Below, in pieces: positions 8,495-17,011 of a DNA stretch of 64,000 bases. Where the stretch lies: positions 178,215 to 242,214 of the forward strand of contig NZ_JAJEWK010000009.1 in assembly GCF_020687745.1 (NCBI RefSeq), given 5' to 3'. The notes beneath the pieces are model-generated. The model did no database searches, was not told the origin of the DNA, and worked only from the letters and a program-made list of their open reading frames with translations. Positions within the stretch are counted from its first letter, which is position 1. The number at the start of each line of letters is the position of its first letter. The stretch comes from Chryseobacterium sp. MFBS3-17 (GTDB lineage Bacteria > Bacteroidota > Bacteroidia > Flavobacteriales > Weeksellaceae). The position numbers were made by a program, and so were the translations under genes.

Positions 8495-9103
8495 TTACTG
8501 AATCCGCAGATCCAGTACTTTCCGGTCTTCCAGAAATGCTTCCAGTACGTCATTTTCCGCCACTTTTCCTACGCCTTGCGGAGTGCCGGTAAAGATAAGA
8601 TCGCCGGTGCGCAAAGTGAAAAATTTTGATACAAATGCAATGATTTTTTCCGGTGAAAACAGCATGAGTGAGGTGTTGCCCCGCTGAACGGTTTCTTTGT
8701 TTTTGATCAGGCTGAAATTCAGACGGCTGAGGTCGTAATCTTCTTTTTTGAAAAATTCGCTCAGCACAGCACTTCCGTCAAAACCTTTTGCCAGTTCCCA
8801 GGGAAGTCCTTTCTTTTTCAGTTCAGACTGCAGGTCACGTGCGGTGAAATCAATTCCCAGTCCGATTTCCTCAATGTGTTTTGCTGCATGTTCTTCGGTG
8901 ATGTATTTTCCGCCTTTGCTGATTTTCAGAACTACTTCCAGCTCATAATGGACGTCATCTGAAAACTCGGGCAGATAAAAATCACTGCCTTTTTTCAGAA
9001 CAGCGGTGTCCGGTTTCATGAAGATCACGGGGTTTTCCGGGACTTCATTGCCCAATTCCCGGGCGTGGTCTGCATAATTTCTGCCAATGCAAATCAGTTT
9101 CAT
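8495..9103 (-). CDS. Fumarylacetoacetate hydrolase (FAH) family protein
   Basis: 202 residues, the short single-domain form. It begins MKLICIGRNYADHA, typical of bacterial FAH proteins such as YcgM. The metal-binding acids are visible in HYELEVVLKI (the ExE pair) and in GLGIDFTARDLQ, and FTGTPQGVG is the conserved C-terminal loop. Family members are hydrolases, decarboxylases or acylpyruvases acting on 1,3-diketo acids with Mg2+ or Mn2+; oxaloacetate decarboxylase or acylpyruvase activity is the usual guess. It follows the exonuclease gene by 28 bases. Confidence 0.92.
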   Translation of the reverse strand: MKLICIGRNYADHARELGNEVPENPVIFMKPDTAVLKKGSDFYLPEFSDDVHYELEVVLKISKGGKYITEEHAAKHIEEIGLGIDFTARDLQSELKKKGLPWELAKGFDGSAVLSEFFKKEDYDLSRLNFSLIKNKETVQRGNTSLMLFSPEKIIAFVSKFFTLRTGDLIFTGTPQGVGKVAENDVLEAFLEDRKVLDLRIQ

Positions 9104-9131
9104 CAGATTTTATTTGAGGTTTAAAATGCTA

Positions 9132-9899
9132 TTAAAATTTGCTTCTGAGCTGAATTCCGGTCAGTACTTTCTTGGTGTACAGCGGGAAATCCGCGTTCTG
9201 AATCCATCCATAATAGCCGATGTCTTTCTGAAAAACATCCTTCACCCGCTGACCTTTATATTTCCCGAACGCAAAGATTTCCTGGCCATCCGGATCAAAA
9301 TGAATCATGCCGGCCAGGTCTGCAAACTTATGATGAAAGGAAAGTTCACTTAATCCCGCAACATCATTGGGTAAATCTTCATAATGAGCCACCTGTGCAT
9401 CCAGCACTTCAAAGGTTGCCAGCACATCAGCCTCTGCAGAATGGGCGTTTTCCAGTTCCTTTCCGCAATAAAAACGGTAGGCGGCACTCAGGTTACGGGG
9501 CTCCATTTTATGGAAAATGGTCTGGGCATCTACGAGTTTGAACTTGCTGAGGTCAAAGTCAATGCCGGCACGCAGCAGTTCCTCAGCAAGCAGCGGCACA
9601 TCAAAACGATTGGAATTGAAACCTCCAAGGTCGCTTCCGGCAATCATCTCCATTATTTTCGGTGCAATTTCACTGAATTTAGGTGCATTTTTTACGTCTT
9701 CATCAGTAATGCCGTGAATCTCACTGGCTTCTTTCGGAATAAACATCCCGGGATTTACCAGCCATGTTTTGCTTTCTCGCGAAGCGTCTGGATTTACTTT
9801 TAAAACACAGATTTCTACAATCCGGTCTTTGCTGACATTGGTTCCGGTGGTTTCCAGATCAAAGACGCAGAAGGGTTTATGGAGTTTTAGGTTCATCAT
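9132..9899 (-). CDS. 3'-5' exonuclease, DnaQ/DEDDh type, with C-terminal DUF3820-like domain
   Basis: 255 residues. ExoI motif FDLETTGT (near residue 13), ExoII around GGFNSNRFDVPLL and ExoIII ENAHSAEADVLAT (His and Asp) give the full DEDDh set of the DNA polymerase III epsilon family. After residue 205 comes a second small domain with FAFGKYKGQRVKDV and YYGWIQNADF, matching the DUF3820 / quorum-regulated virulence factor type found fused to exonucleases. It probably trims DNA or RNA ends in proofreading or repair. The gene starts 12 bases after pssA, in the same operon. Two adjacent ATGs are possible starts. Confidence 0.92.
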   Translation of the reverse strand: MMNLKLHKPFCVFDLETTGTNVSKDRIVEICVLKVNPDASRESKTWLVNPGMFIPKEASEIHGITDEDVKNAPKFSEIAPKIMEMIAGSDLGGFNSNRFDVPLLAEELLRAGIDFDLSKFKLVDAQTIFHKMEPRNLSAAYRFYCGKELENAHSAEADVLATFEVLDAQVAHYEDLPNDVAGLSELSFHHKFADLAGMIHFDPDGQEIFAFGKYKGQRVKDVFQKDIGYYGWIQNADFPLYTKKVLTGIQLRSKF

Positions 9900-9911
9900 A
9901 TTGAAAAGATA

Positions 9912-10625
9912 TTATTGAAGTTGTTTCTGAAAAATAAGGGAAATCATCATGTACCATATTACAAGGAGTGGGATTCCCGCAGTTCTGAATGCCAGCAGAA
10001 TCAAAATTCCACCCACGAGTAAAGCCAGTTTTGGATAATTATCCCGGAGGCGTGTAGATTTGAATTTCATGGCAATCATTTTCAGCGGAGAGACTAATAG
10101 CCATGATGATAGCAGGGTAATGATAATCAGAACAAGGCTGTTTCCGGCAAGAAAACTGAATGCCCCTTCTGACTGATACGCATAGTATATTCCGAAAATC
10201 AAAACAGTATTGCTGGGCGTATTCAGTCCTTTGAAGTAATATCTTTGTTCATCGTCCAGATTAAAGATGGCCAGACGCAGGCACGAAAATGCGGTAATCA
10301 GAAATCCAAGATACTGCAATTGAAACGGGAATTCTATACCACCAACCTGGTTTCCGAAGGGTTCCAGTAATTTAAACATGGCCACGCCCGGCAGCAGTCC
10401 GAAACTTACCATATCTGCCAGTGAATCCAGCTGTACCCCCAGAGCAGAGTCAGATTTCATAGCCCGTGCCACAAAACCATCAAAAAAATCCAGCACGAGG
10501 GAAATGATGATGCAGATTGCAGCAGCGGTATAATCGCCGCCAAGCAGATGCACCACGCCCACACAACCGGAAAACAGATTCCCGAGGGTGAACATATTGG
10601 CAAGGTTGTTTTTCAAAAACGTCAT
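9912..10625 (-). CDS. pssA: CDP-diacylglycerol--serine O-phosphatidyltransferase
   Basis: 237 residues with six or more membrane helices. The CDP-alcohol phosphatidyltransferase signature is present: DGFVARAMKSDSALGVQLDS, then ADMVSF, giving the D-G-x2-A-R-x8-G-x3-D-x3-D pattern. It makes phosphatidylserine, the precursor of phosphatidylethanolamine, in the inner membrane. The -7 box TATTTTTG (minus strand, 10630-10637) ends 4 bases before the ATG, suggesting a leaderless mRNA. It heads the operon pssA - exonuclease - FAH - (UspA). Confidence 0.93.
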   Translation of the reverse strand: MTFLKNNLANMFTLGNLFSGCVGVVHLLGGDYTAAAICIIISLVLDFFDGFVARAMKSDSALGVQLDSLADMVSFGLLPGVAMFKLLEPFGNQVGGIEFPFQLQYLGFLITAFSCLRLAIFNLDDEQRYYFKGLNTPSNTVLIFGIYYAYQSEGAFSFLAGNSLVLIIITLLSSWLLVSPLKMIAMKFKSTRLRDNYPKLALLVGGILILLAFRTAGIPLLVIWYMMISLIFQKQLQ

Positions 10626-10629
10626 GCCG

Positions 10630-10637
10630 CAAAAATA
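10630..10637 (-). promoter_or_regulatory. -7 box of pssA, adjacent to start codon
   Basis: The minus strand reads TATTTTTG, ending 4 bases before the pssA ATG (10623-10625). This is one of six such close spacings in the window. Confidence 0.6.
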
Positions 10638-10838
10638 AGGCTTTTTATCGGTCCGGATGAGTTCCCTATGTTTATTCCGCTTCTTTTTCCGGAATCAGGG
10701 TATTGCAGTATGGTATTTGCGGAATGTTTAATGAATTTCAAAACGTTTTGTCATTGTGGTATGGTTCGAATAATAAAAACACTTGCTTTTTAACTTTTTT
10801 TAATTACTTTTATCAAATCAAAAATTAAATTATTTAAG

Positions 10839-11258
10839 ATGAAGAAATTTATTTTCAGTACGCTGGCTGTTTTTTTTGCCACCTTTTCCTTTGCGCAGAT
10901 AGAAGGAAAGTGGAAAACTATTGATGATGAAACCGGAAAGGCAAAATCTATTGTAGAAATTTCAAAGAATTCAAACGGACAATATGTAGGCAAAATTATT
11001 CAGTTGGTGAATAAACCGGCCAATAATAATTGTGTAAAGTGCACTGACGACCGCAAGAACAAGCCACTCATAGGTTTGGAAATCATCCGCGGTCTGAAGA
11101 AAGAGGGTAATGATTTTACCGGCGGTACCATTATGGATCCTTCTTCGGGTAAAGTGTACAAATGCACCATTAAACGGCAGGGCGACGAACTGAATGTCCG
11201 TGGATACATCGGGTTTTCTCTGATAGGCAGAACCCAGACCTGGCATAAAGTGAATTAA
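10839..11258 (+). CDS. DUF2147 domain-containing secreted protein
   Basis: 139 residues. An 18-19 residue signal peptide ends FSFAQ. The mature part starts IEGKWKTIDDETGKAKSIVEI, the hallmark opening of DUF2147, with the Cys pair NNCVKCTDD, the IIRGLK segment and a C-terminal RTQTWHKV. DUF2147 proteins are small periplasmic beta-rich proteins of unknown role, sometimes found with fatty-acid or stress genes. It is a single gene with an AT-rich upstream region (10626-10838, no other feature seen) and a terminator right after it. Confidence 0.9.
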   Translation: MKKFIFSTLAVFFATFSFAQIEGKWKTIDDETGKAKSIVEISKNSNGQYVGKIIQLVNKPANNNCVKCTDDRKNKPLIGLEIIRGLKKEGNDFTGGTIMDPSSGKVYKCTIKRQGDELNVRGYIGFSLIGRTQTWHKVN

Positions 11259-11282
11259 TTTACCTCCGCTACAGAAGAAACG

Positions 11283-11310
11283 GCAGTTCGGTAACGAGCT
11301 GCTTTTTTTT
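11283..11310 (+). terminator. Intrinsic terminator with GTAA tetraloop
   Basis: GCAGTTCG (11283-11290) pairs with CGAGCTGC (11295-11302) around the GNRA-type loop GTAA, followed by eight Ts. It ends the DUF2147 gene and abuts the next promoter. Confidence 0.9.
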
Positions 11311-11313
11311 GTC

Positions 11314-11342
11314 TTGCAATCAAGAAAAATTCGTTAATTTTG
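11314..11342 (+). promoter_or_regulatory. Promoter of the pyruvate dehydrogenase E1 beta gene
   Basis: TTG at 11314-11316, an 18-base spacer and TAATTTTG at 11335-11342. Transcription would start around 11348, giving a leader of under 20 bases. It begins 3 bases after the T run of the preceding terminator. Confidence 0.75.
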
Positions 11343-11365
11343 CACGAATTATTATTGATACGATT

Positions 11366-12349
11366 ATGGCAGAATATACTTTTCGGGAAGTGATTGCACA
11401 GGCAATGAGCGAAGAAATGCGTAAAGATGAATCCGTTTATCTGATGGGTGAAGAAGTGGCAGAGTACAACGGAGCCTACAAAGCTTCGAAAGGAATGCTG
11501 GATGAATTCGGACCTAAAAGAGTTATTGATACTCCGATTGCTGAACTGGGCTTCAGCGGTATTGCCGTGGGATCTGCAATGAACGGTAACCGCCCTATTG
11601 TAGAATTTATGACCTTCAATTTCTCGCTGGTAGGAATAGATCAGATCATTAATAACGCTGCAAAAATCCGACAGATGAGCGGCGGACAATGGAATTGCCC
11701 TATTGTTTTCCGGGGACCTACTGCTTCTGCCGGTCAGCTGGGGGCTACTCACTCACAGGCATTAGAATCCTGGTATGCCAACTGCCCGGGTCTGAAAGTG
11801 ATTGTGCCGTCTAATCCCTATGATGCCAAAGGGCTTCTGAAATCTGCAATTCAGGACAATGATCCGGTCATTTTTATGGAATCTGAGCAGATGTATGGTG
11901 ATAAAATGGAAATCCCCGAAGAAGAATACTATTTACCCATTGGTAAAGCAGATGTTAAAAGAGAAGGAAAAGATGTAACGCTGGTGTCTTTCGGTAAAAT
12001 CATGAAACTGGCCATGCAGGCAGCAGAGGATATGGAAAAAGAAGGCATCTCTGTAGAAGTGATTGACCTGAGAACTGTTCGTCCGCTGGATTATGACACT
12101 ATTCTGACTTCTGTGAAGAAGACCAACCGCCTGGTGGTGCTGGAAGAAGCATGGCCGTTTGCGTCTGTTGCCTCAGAAATCACCTATATGGTTCAGCAGA
12201 AAGCGTTTGATTATCTGGATGCGCCTATTAAAAGAATCACCACACCAGATGCGCCTGCGCCGTACTCTTCTGCATTATTTGCAGAATGGTTCCCGAAACT
12301 GGAAACCGTGAAAGAAGAAATAAAAAAAGCCATGTACATCAAAGCATAA
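11366..12349 (+). CDS. pdhB: Pyruvate dehydrogenase E1 component, beta subunit
   Basis: 327 residues from the ATG at 11366, chosen because the promoter -7 box lies just upstream and the protein then begins MAEYTFREVIAQAMSEEM as in the family. The transketolase pyrimidine-binding domain has VYLMGEEVAEYNGAYK and RVIDTPIAELGFSGIAVG (the glutamate that activates thiamine diphosphate is in this N-terminal half). The C-terminal transketolase domain has VEVIDLRTVRPLD. With an E1 alpha subunit encoded elsewhere it decarboxylates pyruvate in the PDH complex. The gene is monocistronic between a promoter and a terminator. Confidence 0.93.
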   Translation: MAEYTFREVIAQAMSEEMRKDESVYLMGEEVAEYNGAYKASKGMLDEFGPKRVIDTPIAELGFSGIAVGSAMNGNRPIVEFMTFNFSLVGIDQIINNAAKIRQMSGGQWNCPIVFRGPTASAGQLGATHSQALESWYANCPGLKVIVPSNPYDAKGLLKSAIQDNDPVIFMESEQMYGDKMEIPEEEYYLPIGKADVKREGKDVTLVSFGKIMKLAMQAAEDMEKEGISVEVIDLRTVRPLDYDTILTSVKKTNRLVVLEEAWPFASVASEITYMVQQKAFDYLDAPIKRITTPDAPAPYSSALFAEWFPKLETVKEEIKKAMYIKA

Positions 12350-12354
12350 TATCG

Positions 12355-12378
12355 AACTCCCGCAAGGGAGTTTTTTTT
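12355..12378 (+). terminator. Intrinsic terminator with GCAA tetraloop
   Basis: AACTCCC-GCAA-GGGAGTT followed by a run of Ts, five bases after the pdhB stop codon. Confidence 0.9.
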
Positions 12379-12609
12379 GGTTAAAACCAAAGCGTCCGGA
12401 AATGTCTTTGGCAATTCTGATTCCCATATGCTTTAAATTCAGCCATCATCAATTTGTGATAGATCTGATAGCTGTTATAATTTACTCGGTGTTACATAAA
12501 TGCTGGCAGATTGAACCTCAGATGCATTTTTATTGAATTTCAGATGCTGTCAGTCTTGTTTTAAAATAGATAAAAACTTTCGGAAGCAGGTTTTTTTATT
12601 GATAAAAAG

Positions 12610-12643
12610 TTGTTTCTGCAATTCTGCAAATGGAATACCTTTG
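12610..12643 (+). promoter_or_regulatory. kup promoter, decides the start codon
   Basis: TTG at 12610-12612, a 23-base spacer and TACCTTTG at 12636-12643. The upstream in-frame TTG that could extend kup is this same -33 element, so translation must begin at the later ATG (12661). Confidence 0.6.
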
Positions 12644-12660
12644 CCATTATTTTTACTTGG

Positions 12661-14652
12661 ATGGCAACAGAATCTGAAGCTAAGCATCTCAATCTGAAGA
12701 AGCTCTCTTTCGTGGGCGTTCTGGTTTCACTTGGAATTGTTTTTGGTGATATTGGTACTTCGCCGCTCTATGTGATGAAGGCCATTGTAGGAGCCAGGCA
12801 GGAAACTACAGAGCTTCCGCTTGATGAATATATAGAAGGGGCGCTTTCGTGCATTATCTGGACGCTCACTTTGCAAACCACCCTGAAGTATGTCATTATT
12901 GCGCTTCGTGCAGACAATAAAGGAGAAGGTGGAATATTGGCGCTTTATTCCCTGGTGAAAAAATTCCCCAAACCGTGGCTGTATCTCATTGCAATTATTG
13001 GTGCTGCAACACTGGTAGCAGACAGCGTTATTACCCCGTCACTAACCGTGATGTCTGCCATAGAAGGGCTGAAAATATTTAATCCGGAAACCCCGGTAGT
13101 GCTCATTACCTGCGGAATTCTCTTCGTAGTGTTTGCTGTGCAGCAGTTCGGTACCAGTTTCATTGGTAAGTTTTTCGGTCCGGTCATGGTCATCTGGTTT
13201 CTTGCACTCGGAATATTTGGGGCCCTTCACATCTCGGATCATATAGAAATTTTTAAATCTTTTAATCCTTATTATGCGTATCAGCTGATCACGCATTCGC
13301 CCAGCGCCATCATTATTTTGGGGGCTGTTTTTCTGTGTACTACAGGGGCAGAGGCTTTGTATTCTGATCTGGGGCATTGTGGCATCAAAAATATACGGGT
13401 GAGTTGGGTTTTTGTGAAAATTATGCTGATTCTGAATTACCTGGGGCAGGGCGCCTGGTTGCTGGATCATATAGACCTGGTACAATCTCAGAATCTGAAT
13501 CCCTTCTTCGCCATAATGCCGGAATTATTTATTCTCCCCGGTGTTATTCTGGCCGCTGCCGCTGCGGTTATTGCGAGCCAGGCAGTGATAACCGGTGCTT
13601 TCACCATGTTTTCAGAAGGTATGTCCATTAATTTCTGGCCCAATCAGAAAATTGATTATCCGTCCGGGGTGAAAGGTCAGATGTACATCCCCAGAATCAA
13701 CTGGGGTCTGCTGCTGATGTGCATCATTGTGGTGCTGTATTTTCAGGAATCCGGTAAAATGGAAGCGGCGTATGGTCTTACCATTACCATTACCATGCTG
13801 ATGACTACCGTGCTGCTGATTTTCTGGCTGCGCCGCAAGCGAGCGCACCCGTTGCTCATTGTACTGTTTGCCTGTGTATATCTCTTTATTGAACTTGGAT
13901 TTTTCAGCGCGAATGTGATTAAGTTTTTTGAAGGCGGCTGGCTTACCATTGTGCTGGGTGGTTTTATTGCCGTGTGTATGTACGCGTGGTACAACGGGCG
14001 GAAGATTAAAAATAAATTCATCAAGTTTGTACGGTTTGATAAGTATGTGCCGGTCATTAAAGACATGAAACTGGATGAAACCATTCCCAAATATGCCACC
14101 AATCTTGCGTTTCTGAGCCGCTCTAAAAGAGATGACGAAATTGAAGCAAAAATTATCTATTCCATCATCCGTAAACAGCCCAAGCGCGCCGATCATTATT
14201 TTATTCTGAATATTGTCAATCAGGAAGATCCTTACACCTTTAAATATACCGTAGATGAAATTGTGCCGGGAACCATTTACCGGGTTAATTTTTTGCTGGG
14301 CTTCAAAATAGACCGCCGCATTAACGATTATTTTGATGATGTGCTGAAGGATCTGATGGCCGGCGATGTGATTCCTTCGCGCAGCAGTCATCCCTCACTC
14401 CGGGCACATGATATTCCACCGGACCTGAAGTATGTCATCATTGATAATACCTATATAAATGATGCGCTGCTGACCGTAAAAGAAAAACTGACACTCAATA
14501 TTTATAATTTCGTAAAGTACATAGGAAGTGACGATTTCAAAGCATGGGGCGTGTCTCCGCACAATGTGGTGGTAGAATCTGCACCGCTTCTGGATCATGA
14601 TATCGCAGTAAAGAAAATAGAACAGGGGTCGTTCAACAGATCAGAGAATTAG
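12661..14652 (+). CDS. kup: KUP/HAK/KT potassium uptake transporter
   Basis: 663 residues from the ATG at 12661. The N-terminal helix has GIVFGDIGTSPLYVMKAI, the family hallmark, followed by about twelve membrane helices through residue 460, including ALYSDLGHCG. The last 200 residues are a soluble cytoplasmic domain. Kup imports K+ with protons and works at low pH or osmotic stress. The gene stands alone, with a 230-bp upstream gap that holds only the preceding terminator and its own promoter. The spacing to the Fur-family gene (73 bases) and that gene's own -7 box suggest a separate transcript. Confidence 0.95.
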   Translation: MATESEAKHLNLKKLSFVGVLVSLGIVFGDIGTSPLYVMKAIVGARQETTELPLDEYIEGALSCIIWTLTLQTTLKYVIIALRADNKGEGGILALYSLVKKFPKPWLYLIAIIGAATLVADSVITPSLTVMSAIEGLKIFNPETPVVLITCGILFVVFAVQQFGTSFIGKFFGPVMVIWFLALGIFGALHISDHIEIFKSFNPYYAYQLITHSPSAIIILGAVFLCTTGAEALYSDLGHCGIKNIRVSWVFVKIMLILNYLGQGAWLLDHIDLVQSQNLNPFFAIMPELFILPGVILAAAAAVIASQAVITGAFTMFSEGMSINFWPNQKIDYPSGVKGQMYIPRINWGLLLMCIIVVLYFQESGKMEAAYGLTITITMLMTTVLLIFWLRRKRAHPLLIVLFACVYLFIELGFFSANVIKFFEGGWLTIVLGGFIAVCMYAWYNGRKIKNKFIKFVRFDKYVPVIKDMKLDETIPKYATNLAFLSRSKRDDEIEAKIIYSIIRKQPKRADHYFILNIVNQEDPYTFKYTVDEIVPGTIYRVNFLLGFKIDRRINDYFDDVLKDLMAGDVIPSRSSHPSLRAHDIPPDLKYVIIDNTYINDALLTVKEKLTLNIYNFVKYIGSDDFKAWGVSPHNVVVESAPLLDHDIAVKKIEQGSFNRSEN

Positions 14653-14725
14653 AAAAGTGACCTGCCGGACAGACTGCTTTTCATAAGATGGAAAAATTTC
14701 AATAAATTTGTACCAAATACTAGAA

Positions 14726-15199
14726 ATGGAGCCCGGACAGAAAGATAAAAATTTAACACAGATTAAGGATGTTTTAAGACAGTACCTTCAGGAAAAGGGA
14801 TTCCGGAATACTCCGGAACGCTACACCATACTGGAGGAGATTTACTCTATGGACCATCATTTCAATGTGGACGATCTGTATCTCATCATGATGCAGAAAA
14901 AATACCATGTGTCCAAGGCCACTATTTACAATACTATTGAGATTTTTCTGGATGCAGGTCTCATCCGCAAACATCAGTTCGGAGAAAAAACCCTGACATC
15001 GTCTTCCTATGAAAAATCTTATTTTGATAAGCAACACGACCACCTGGTCATTTACAAGAACGATTCCGGCAAGGAGATAGAAGAGATTATAGAGTTTTGC
15101 GATCCCCGTATACAGGGAATCAAGGAGGCTATAGAAGAAGCTTTTGGCGTAAATATTGATTCTCACTCCCTGTATTTTTACGGAACCAAGAAAGATTAA
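14726..15199 (+). CDS. Fur-family transcriptional regulator lacking CxxC zinc motif
   Basis: 157 residues from the ATG at 14726. An earlier TTG (14708) overlaps the -7 box TAAATTTG (14703-14710) and is rejected. The winged-helix part has GFRNTPERYTILEEIYSMD and HFNVDDLYL...HVSKATIYNTIEIFLDAGLI, the recognition helix of Fur proteins. The dimer domain has QHDHL but then VIYKNDSGKEIEEI, where most Fur proteins have ICxxCG: both cysteines of the first structural zinc pair are missing, and there is no C-terminal pair. Metal sensing may therefore differ. Its stop overlaps the start of the OstA-like gene (TAATG), so the two are translationally coupled. Confidence 0.88.
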   Translation: MEPGQKDKNLTQIKDVLRQYLQEKGFRNTPERYTILEEIYSMDHHFNVDDLYLIMMQKKYHVSKATIYNTIEIFLDAGLIRKHQFGEKTLTSSSYEKSYFDKQHDHLVIYKNDSGKEIEEIIEFCDPRIQGIKEAIEEAFGVNIDSHSLYFYGTKKD

Positions 15200-16929
15200 T
15201 GAAAAAACTTTTCGCGCTTTTTCTCTTTGCCTCTGTACAGTTGTTTGCACAGATTACGCCCCGCCCTAATAATCCGCTGGTGAAAGATCCCTTTTTTAAT
15301 CAGCAGGCACAGCAGAAACAAGGTGAAAAAGTAAAACTGGTTCACGCAGATTTTGTAAAAAAAGATCCCGCTAAATTTGACGGAAATACCTACTTTGAAG
15401 GGAATGTGCAGTTTACCCATCAGGGATCTGTGGTGACTTCAGATTTTGTGATCTGGTACGAAGAAGAAAACTTTGTAAAAGCTACCGGCAATGTGAAACT
15501 TCAGAATGCCGACGGTTCTGTGATTACTTCTCAGGAAATGGAATATGACGGCAATACCCAGCGCGGAATCGCCCGTAAGGATGTGGTTCTTACAGATCCC
15601 AAACAAACCATCCGTACCCAGACCCTGTACTATGACCGCGTCAGTAATAAAGCGTATTTTAATACAGGGGGCACCATTACAGACGGTCAGGGAATTATGT
15701 ATGCTAAATCTGCAACTTATAATATAGCGTCCAAACTGATTGATTTCACCGGAAATGTTAAAATTGAAAATAACCAGTACATCATAGATGGCAGTAACAT
15801 CATTCAGAATCAGAATACCAATACCGCTACATTTAACGGACCTACCACCATCATCAACCGGGCCAACCCGGACAACAGAATTTATACGGAAAAAGGCGCC
15901 TACAACCAGACTACCAAGGAAGCGTGGCTGGATTACAATTCCATTATTTATTATAACGGAAAGACACTGGTGGGTGATAAAATGTATTACAACCAGATCA
16001 CCGGTTTCGGTACGGCGAAGGGAAATGTGACGCTGAATGATCCTTTGGAAAAGCGTTACATTAAAGGCGAATACGGCGAAATCTATGAAAAAATAGATTC
16101 TGCTATGGTCACCGATAAAGCCTATGCGGTAAAAATTCTGGAAAAAGATTCCATTTACTTCTCGGCAGAAAAAATTCTGGCGTATCAGCATGCGGATTCT
16201 CTGGATGTCAAGAAAAGTTTTTTACGTGCCTACAAAAAGGCCAGGTTTTTTAAGACCAATATTCAGGCAAGAGCAGATTCGCTCAGCTTTAATGAAACCG
16301 ACGGCATCCTGCATCTGGTAGGTGAGCCTATAGCGTGGAGTGGAGCCAAACAAGTCTCGGGAGATAAAATTGAAGCTTATTTTGATACCGAAAATGAAAG
16401 CATTGACTCGCTGAATATCATCGGGAATGCATTTGCCATCAGTAAAGCAGATTCTTTGAACCTGAAAGATGAATTCAACCAGGTGAAAGGGAAACTGATG
16501 TCTGTGTATTATGAAGATAACGAGGTGAATATGGCTAAGGTCATTGGCAATGGTGAGGCCATTACCTATGCAGACGATGAAAATGAGCAGACCCGCGAGA
16601 CTGAACGGCTGGGCGTCTCCGTCTCTACCTGCGGAATTATAGAGGCGTTGTTTGAAGAGCGCCGCGTTCAGATTATTTCCTGCAATATCGGCGCTACCAC
16701 AGATGTCTATCCCATGAGTCAGATATCAGATGAAATGCGATTTCTGTCCGGTTTCAATTGGAATACCAAAGACCGGCTTCAGCGGTGGCAGGACATCTTT
16801 CTGGACAGTCCCGGTTACGAGGACATACAATATACTGCAGATAATCCGTTTTACGAAGCAGCAAAAACTGAAGCAGACCGTATAAGAGCGGCAGAAGAGG
16901 CCAAAAATCCGAAGCGGGAGCGGCGTTAA
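15199..16929 (+). CDS. OstA-like protein, predicted periplasmic LPS-transport factor
   Basis: 576 residues. Signal peptide of about 18 residues ending QLFAQ. The mature part carries repeated OstA/LptA-like beta-jellyroll units of the form YFEGNVQFTHQGSVVTSD, KATGNVKLQNADGSV and TFNGPTTI. It ends in a charged tail (AAEEAKNPKRERR). LptA and the LptD N-domain carry lipopolysaccharide across the periplasm; the Bacteroidota OstA-like family is longer and presumably does the same. The start codon overlaps the stop of the Fur-family gene, tying envelope assembly to that regulator in one operon. Confidence 0.88.
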   Translation: MKKLFALFLFASVQLFAQITPRPNNPLVKDPFFNQQAQQKQGEKVKLVHADFVKKDPAKFDGNTYFEGNVQFTHQGSVVTSDFVIWYEEENFVKATGNVKLQNADGSVITSQEMEYDGNTQRGIARKDVVLTDPKQTIRTQTLYYDRVSNKAYFNTGGTITDGQGIMYAKSATYNIASKLIDFTGNVKIENNQYIIDGSNIIQNQNTNTATFNGPTTIINRANPDNRIYTEKGAYNQTTKEAWLDYNSIIYYNGKTLVGDKMYYNQITGFGTAKGNVTLNDPLEKRYIKGEYGEIYEKIDSAMVTDKAYAVKILEKDSIYFSAEKILAYQHADSLDVKKSFLRAYKKARFFKTNIQARADSLSFNETDGILHLVGEPIAWSGAKQVSGDKIEAYFDTENESIDSLNIIGNAFAISKADSLNLKDEFNQVKGKLMSVYYEDNEVNMAKVIGNGEAITYADDENEQTRETERLGVSVSTCGIIEALFEERRVQIISCNIGATTDVYPMSQISDEMRFLSGFNWNTKDRLQRWQDIFLDSPGYEDIQYTADNPFYEAAKTEADRIRAAEEAKNPKRERR

Positions 16930-17011
16930 TGCGCTGCTGCGTACGTGTCCGGAATCCCGCAATCTTCATTATAAACAGCGCCACGCAGTGGTTTTTTTGT
17001 ATTTTTGCACC

